From Sedimenticola sp. (lineage in GTDB: Bacteria; Pseudomonadota; Gammaproteobacteria; Chromatiales; Chromatiaceae), in assembly GCA_027038775.1 (NCBI GenBank), contig JALWGP010000242.1:1-10212 (forward strand): 10,212 bases of DNA, in the 5' to 3' direction. Under the pieces are notes generated by a model. It did not search any database. It worked only from the letters and a program-made list of their open reading frames with translations, and was not told the DNA's origin. Below are positions 6,259 to 10,212 of this stretch, one piece after another. The position numbers were made by a program, and so were the translations under genes. How positions within the stretch are numbered: position 1 is the first letter of the stretch; each line of letters begins with the position of its first letter.

Positions 6259-9189
6259 ATGGGCGAAGTTCGGAAAACTTTTCCCCTCCACCTGCACATC
6301 ACCCTCCTCTTCGTCCTCCTGATGCTGGTGGTGGGGTCCATCCTCGTGGGCTACCACCACGCCCGCAGCCGGGAGATCATTCTCTCCGCTTCCAGGACGC
6401 TTTTTGGAAGCATCGTCCAGGAAGTGTTGACGCATTTCTCGGGCACCCACTGTCCCGCTGCCACGCTCGTCTCGCTGCTCACCCGGTCTCCGCTCGCCAC
6501 CGCCGGCTCGCTGGCGGAGCGGCTGGAGACCCTGCCCCTGCTGCGGGAGGCGCTGGCGCAGCAACCCTACCTCTCGGCCATCCAGGCCGGCTACGACAAC
6601 GGGGACTACTTCATCCTGAGGCCCATCACGGATCCCGGCCTGGGGAAGCGGTTCCACTCCCCGCCCGGCACCGCCTACGTGGCCGACCACATCGGCCGGG
6701 ACGACCAGGGCCGGCGCACCATGACCCGGATCCACTACGACGCCCACCTGGGGGAGCTGGCCCGGGAAACCGGGAAGAAGACGGACTACGATCCCCGCAT
6801 CCGGCCCTGGTACCGGCTGGCGCAGGCAGGCGATGGACCCGCTCTGAGCCGCCCCTACCCCTACTATTTCCTGAAGAAGATCGGTGTGACGGTGGCACGT
6901 CGGACCACCACGGGCAATGTCGTGATGGCGGCGGACCTGACCCTGGATGCCCTCTCCCGCTCCCTCGCCAGCCACGAGGTAAGCCCCTCGGCGGAACTGT
7001 TGCTCTACACCGGCGACGGGGAGGTGATCGCCTACGGGAACCCGGAAAAGCTGGTGGTCTCCGGGGAAGGGGAGACCTTCCGCATCGCCCGCATCCAGGA
7101 ACTCGGGAACCCCCTGCTGCGCCGGGTGGCCGGGCAGCTGTTGGGGGCCGGCCATGGCGCTTCCTTCCGGTTCGAACATGGAGGCGCCGCCTGGATCGGA
7201 CAGGTGAAGCGGCTGGAGACGGGAACAGGACTTGCGCTTCACCTGGCCGTACTCGCCCCGGAGAGGGAGCTCCTTGGCGAAGCCTACCGGATCGCCGGAA
7301 GGAGCAGCCTCATCGCCATCGCCATCATCCTGCTCGCCCTCCCGCTGATCTGGCTCTTCGCCCACCGCATCAGCCTGCCGTTGCACCGCCTGGCCACGGA
7401 GACCCGCCGTATCCAGCGACTCGATTTCGGGGGACCGGCATCACCGGATTCGAGCATCCGCGAGGTTCACCTCCTGGCCCGGGCGATGGACGCCATGAGG
7501 GGGACCATCAACCGCTTTCTCCATCTCGTCGCCTCGCTGGCGGAAGAACAGGACTTCAACCGCATGCTGGAGCTCTTCGCCCGCGAAACCCGCGAGGCGA
7601 GCGGGGTCCAGGCCGCGGGGGTGCTGCTGTTCGACGAGGAGCGGGCATCCCTCGAACCGGCCGGCTGGAACACCACGGAAGAGGGATGGCGTTCCGCGCT
7701 TCCCGCGGTACAGCTGGAGCATCCCCAGGGAGAACCCTTCCTCGCGGTGCTCCGGGAGAACCGCTCCCGCCTGCTGACGGTGAAGGCGGAAGAGCGCTCC
7801 TGGTTCGGCGCCCTCCTGGAAAAACCCGATGGCCGCCCGCTGGGCGTGGCCCTGCTGCCCCTGGTGAGTCGAAGCGGGGAACCCATGGGCGTGGTGCTCC
7901 TTCTCTCGCTCACCTCCACGCCGGACGCCCCGGGGGATGGCGTAGCCGAGTGGCACCACTTCGTCTCCACCCTCAGCGGCTTCGCTGCCGTCTCCCTGGA
8001 GACCCGCCGGCTGCTGGCCTCGCGCAAGGCGCTGCTCGACGGCTTCATCCAGGTGATCGCCGGCGCCATCGACGCCAAGTCTCCCTACACCGGCGGCCAC
8101 TGCCAGCGGGTGCCGGTGCTCACCCGCATGCTGGACGAGGCGGCGGCCGCGAGCGACGATCCACCCTTCCGCGACTACCGACCCACGGAGGCCGACCGGG
8201 AGGCGCTGCACATCGCGGCCTGGCTGCACGACTGCGGCAAGGTGACCACACCGGAATACGTGGTGGACAAGGCCACCCGCCTGGAGACCCTCTACGACCG
8301 CATCCACGAGATCCGCATGCGCTTCGAGGTGCTCAAGCGGGACGCCTGGATCCGCTACTGGCAGGGGATCGCCGAAGGCGGAGACGAACGGGTTTTAAAA
8401 GAGGGACTCGAAAACACGCTGACCGAACTGGACGAGGAGTTCGCCTTCGTCGCCGCCTGCAACGACGGCGACCGGGAAATGACACCGGAGCGGGTAGCCC
8501 GCCTCCATCGCATCGGCCGGCGCACCTGGCTGCGCACCCTGGACGACACCCTGGGTCTCTCCCGGGAGGAGCGGCAGCGCAGGGCGGCCCGTCCCGCGCA
8601 GGAACTGCCGGTGGAGGAGCCGCTGCTGGCCGACCGGCCCGAACACCGGGTTGAGTGGAACCCGCGGGAGCAGGCCGCCGGCAGCGGCCGCTGGCGGTTC
8701 CGGATGGAGGTGCCCCGCTACCGCTTCAACCGGGGTGAGCTGCACAACCTCTCCATCGAGCACGGTACCCTCACCGAGGAGGAGCGCTACCTCATCAACC
8801 AGCACATCGTGCAGACCATCCTCATGCTGGACCAGCTCCCCTATCCCCGCCACCTGCGCCAGGTGCCCGAGATCGCCGGCGGACACCACGAGCGCATGGA
8901 CGGCACCGGCTACCCGCGCCGGCTGAAAGGAAGGGAGATGCCGCTGCAGGCGCGCATGATGGCCATCGCCGACGTCTTCGAGGCGCTCACCGCCGCCGAC
9001 CGCCCCTACAAGCGGCCCAAGAAGCTGAGCGAAGCGGTGCGCATCCTCTGGTTCATGAAGCAGGAGGGGCACATCGACCCGGATCTCTTCGAGCTCTTTC
9101 TGCGCAGCGGTATCTACTACCGCTACGCGGAGGCCTATCTCCAGCCGGAGCAGATCGACGAGGTGGCGGTGGAGAATTACCTCAAGTAG
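6259..9189 (+). CDS. Membrane sensor with CACHE, HAMP, GAF and HD-GYP domains, likely cyclic-di-GMP phosphodiesterase
   Basis: The 976-residue product begins with a membrane segment (about 11-31). A periplasmic CACHE-type sensor follows, with the motif YDPRIRPWY (177-185). A second membrane segment (about 350-367), a HAMP linker (about 368-425), a GAF domain (about 425-590) and a C-terminal HD-GYP domain complete it. The HD-GYP residues are TGGH (H614), HDCGK (H657, D658, K661), H849, HHERMDGTGYP (876-886) and D905. HD-GYP enzymes hydrolyse cyclic-di-GMP to pGpG or GMP, and the intact motif suggests activity. The distance from HD to H849 is about 192 residues, where about 29 is usual, so some 160 extra residues interrupt the catalytic domain. 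This insert includes RMRFEVLKRDA and RTWLRTLDDTLGLS. The ligand of the sensor is unknown. AAGGAG at 6247-6252, six bases before the ATG, is a strong ribosome binding site. The gene stands alone, divergent from rpmH and convergent with groEL. Confidence 0.9.
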   Translation: MGEVRKTFPLHLHITLLFVLLMLVVGSILVGYHHARSREIILSASRTLFGSIVQEVLTHFSGTHCPAATLVSLLTRSPLATAGSLAERLETLPLLREALAQQPYLSAIQAGYDNGDYFILRPITDPGLGKRFHSPPGTAYVADHIGRDDQGRRTMTRIHYDAHLGELARETGKKTDYDPRIRPWYRLAQAGDGPALSRPYPYYFLKKIGVTVARRTTTGNVVMAADLTLDALSRSLASHEVSPSAELLLYTGDGEVIAYGNPEKLVVSGEGETFRIARIQELGNPLLRRVAGQLLGAGHGASFRFEHGGAAWIGQVKRLETGTGLALHLAVLAPERELLGEAYRIAGRSSLIAIAIILLALPLIWLFAHRISLPLHRLATETRRIQRLDFGGPASPDSSIREVHLLARAMDAMRGTINRFLHLVASLAEEQDFNRMLELFARETREASGVQAAGVLLFDEERASLEPAGWNTTEEGWRSALPAVQLEHPQGEPFLAVLRENRSRLLTVKAEERSWFGALLEKPDGRPLGVALLPLVSRSGEPMGVVLLLSLTSTPDAPGDGVAEWHHFVSTLSGFAAVSLETRRLLASRKALLDGFIQVIAGAIDAKSPYTGGHCQRVPVLTRMLDEAAAASDDPPFRDYRPTEADREALHIAAWLHDCGKVTTPEYVVDKATRLETLYDRIHEIRMRFEVLKRDAWIRYWQGIAEGGDERVLKEGLENTLTELDEEFAFVAACNDGDREMTPERVARLHRIGRRTWLRTLDDTLGLSREERQRRAARPAQELPVEEPLLADRPEHRVEWNPREQAAGSGRWRFRMEVPRYRFNRGELHNLSIEHGTLTEEERYLINQHIVQTILMLDQLPYPRHLRQVPEIAGGHHERMDGTGYPRRLKGREMPLQARMMAIADVFEALTAADRPYKRPKKLSEAVRILWFMKQEGHIDPDLFELFLRSGIYYRYAEAYLQPEQIDEVAVENYLK

Positions 9190-9235
9190 GGCACCGGGTG
9201 TCCCCGCCCCCGGACAAGGACCGGCTCCCGACATG

Positions 9236-9259
9236 AAAAACCCCGCCACGGGGGCGGGG
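9236..9259 (-). terminator. Intrinsic terminator of groEL
   Basis: On the - strand a 7-bp perfect GC stem (CCCCGCC, 9259-9253, with GGCGGGG, 9247-9241) closes a 5-base loop and is followed at once by TTTTT (9240-9236). It lies about 30 bases past the groEL stop. On the + strand there is no T-run after the hairpin, so it should not terminate the convergent HD-GYP transcript. Confidence 0.9.
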
Positions 9260-9290
9260 TCGAGGTCTGCCGGGGAACCGGGCAGTGACT

Positions 9291-10212
<922 letters not shown>

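Noticed and set aside
5542..7386. A 614-codon - strand open frame across rnpA, rpmH and the HD-GYP 5' part
   Set aside because: It runs in a different frame over three well-supported genes and its translation has no family resemblance. It is a GC-rich shadow.
8391..8401. GGTTTTAAAAG in the HD-GYP gene as a possible frameshift-prone or foreign segment
   Set aside because: It simply encodes Val-Leu-Lys with one rare TTA codon. The frame continues normally to the conserved C-terminal motifs, and no alternative frame product is evident.
9200..9232. GC-rich inverted stretch after the HD-GYP stop as its terminator
   Set aside because: The pairing is short (TGTCC with GGACA) and no T-run follows on the + strand, so the support is too weak to list.

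Overview
The window looks like a piece of chromosome from a GC-rich gammaproteobacterium. The protein sequences and the cluster rpmH-rnpA-yidC-mnmE are typical of that class, and a member of the Chromatiales or a relative is plausible, but nothing here fixes the genus. Most of the window is conserved housekeeping DNA. I found no transposase, CRISPR array, tRNA, rRNA, phage gene or toxin-antitoxin pair.

Layout, left to right. (1) Positions 1-194 hold three tandem copies of a ~60-bp palindromic repeat. Each copy is two GTAGGAG-headed hairpins facing each other, which is REPIN-like. (2) recQ lies on the + strand (367-2211). (3) A second three-copy array of the same repeat, in the opposite orientation, fills the gap between the convergent recQ and mnmE (2208-2394) and supplies the stop codon of both genes. 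(4) On the - strand, reading right to left, are rpmH, rnpA, yidC and mnmE (6086 down to 2391). They are driven by a good sigma70-type promoter upstream of rpmH. A nested inverted repeat sits between yidC and mnmE. yidD, normally found between rnpA and yidC, is absent from that place. rnpA has no ordinary start codon at its conserved N-terminus and seems to begin at AUC. (5) On the + strand, divergent from rpmH, is a 976-residue membrane sensor (dCACHE-HAMP-GAF-HD-GYP), a likely cyclic-di-GMP phosphodiesterase with about 160 extra residues inside its catalytic domain. (6) The 3' part of groEL lies on the - strand, ends in a clear intrinsic terminator and runs off the right edge.

How the genes work together. 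rpmH, rnpA, yidC and mnmE serve the core machinery of gene expression: a large-subunit ribosomal protein, the protein part of RNase P, the membrane-protein insertase and a tRNA wobble-uridine modification GTPase. RecQ (DNA repair), GroEL (protein folding) and the HD-GYP sensor are separate transcription units with no evident link to them. dnaA, the usual neighbour of rpmH in gammaproteobacteria, is not beside it here.

I see no convincing new multi-gene system. The points most worth a second look are the mirrored REPIN arrays around recQ, the AUC start of rnpA and the insertion in the HD-GYP domain.
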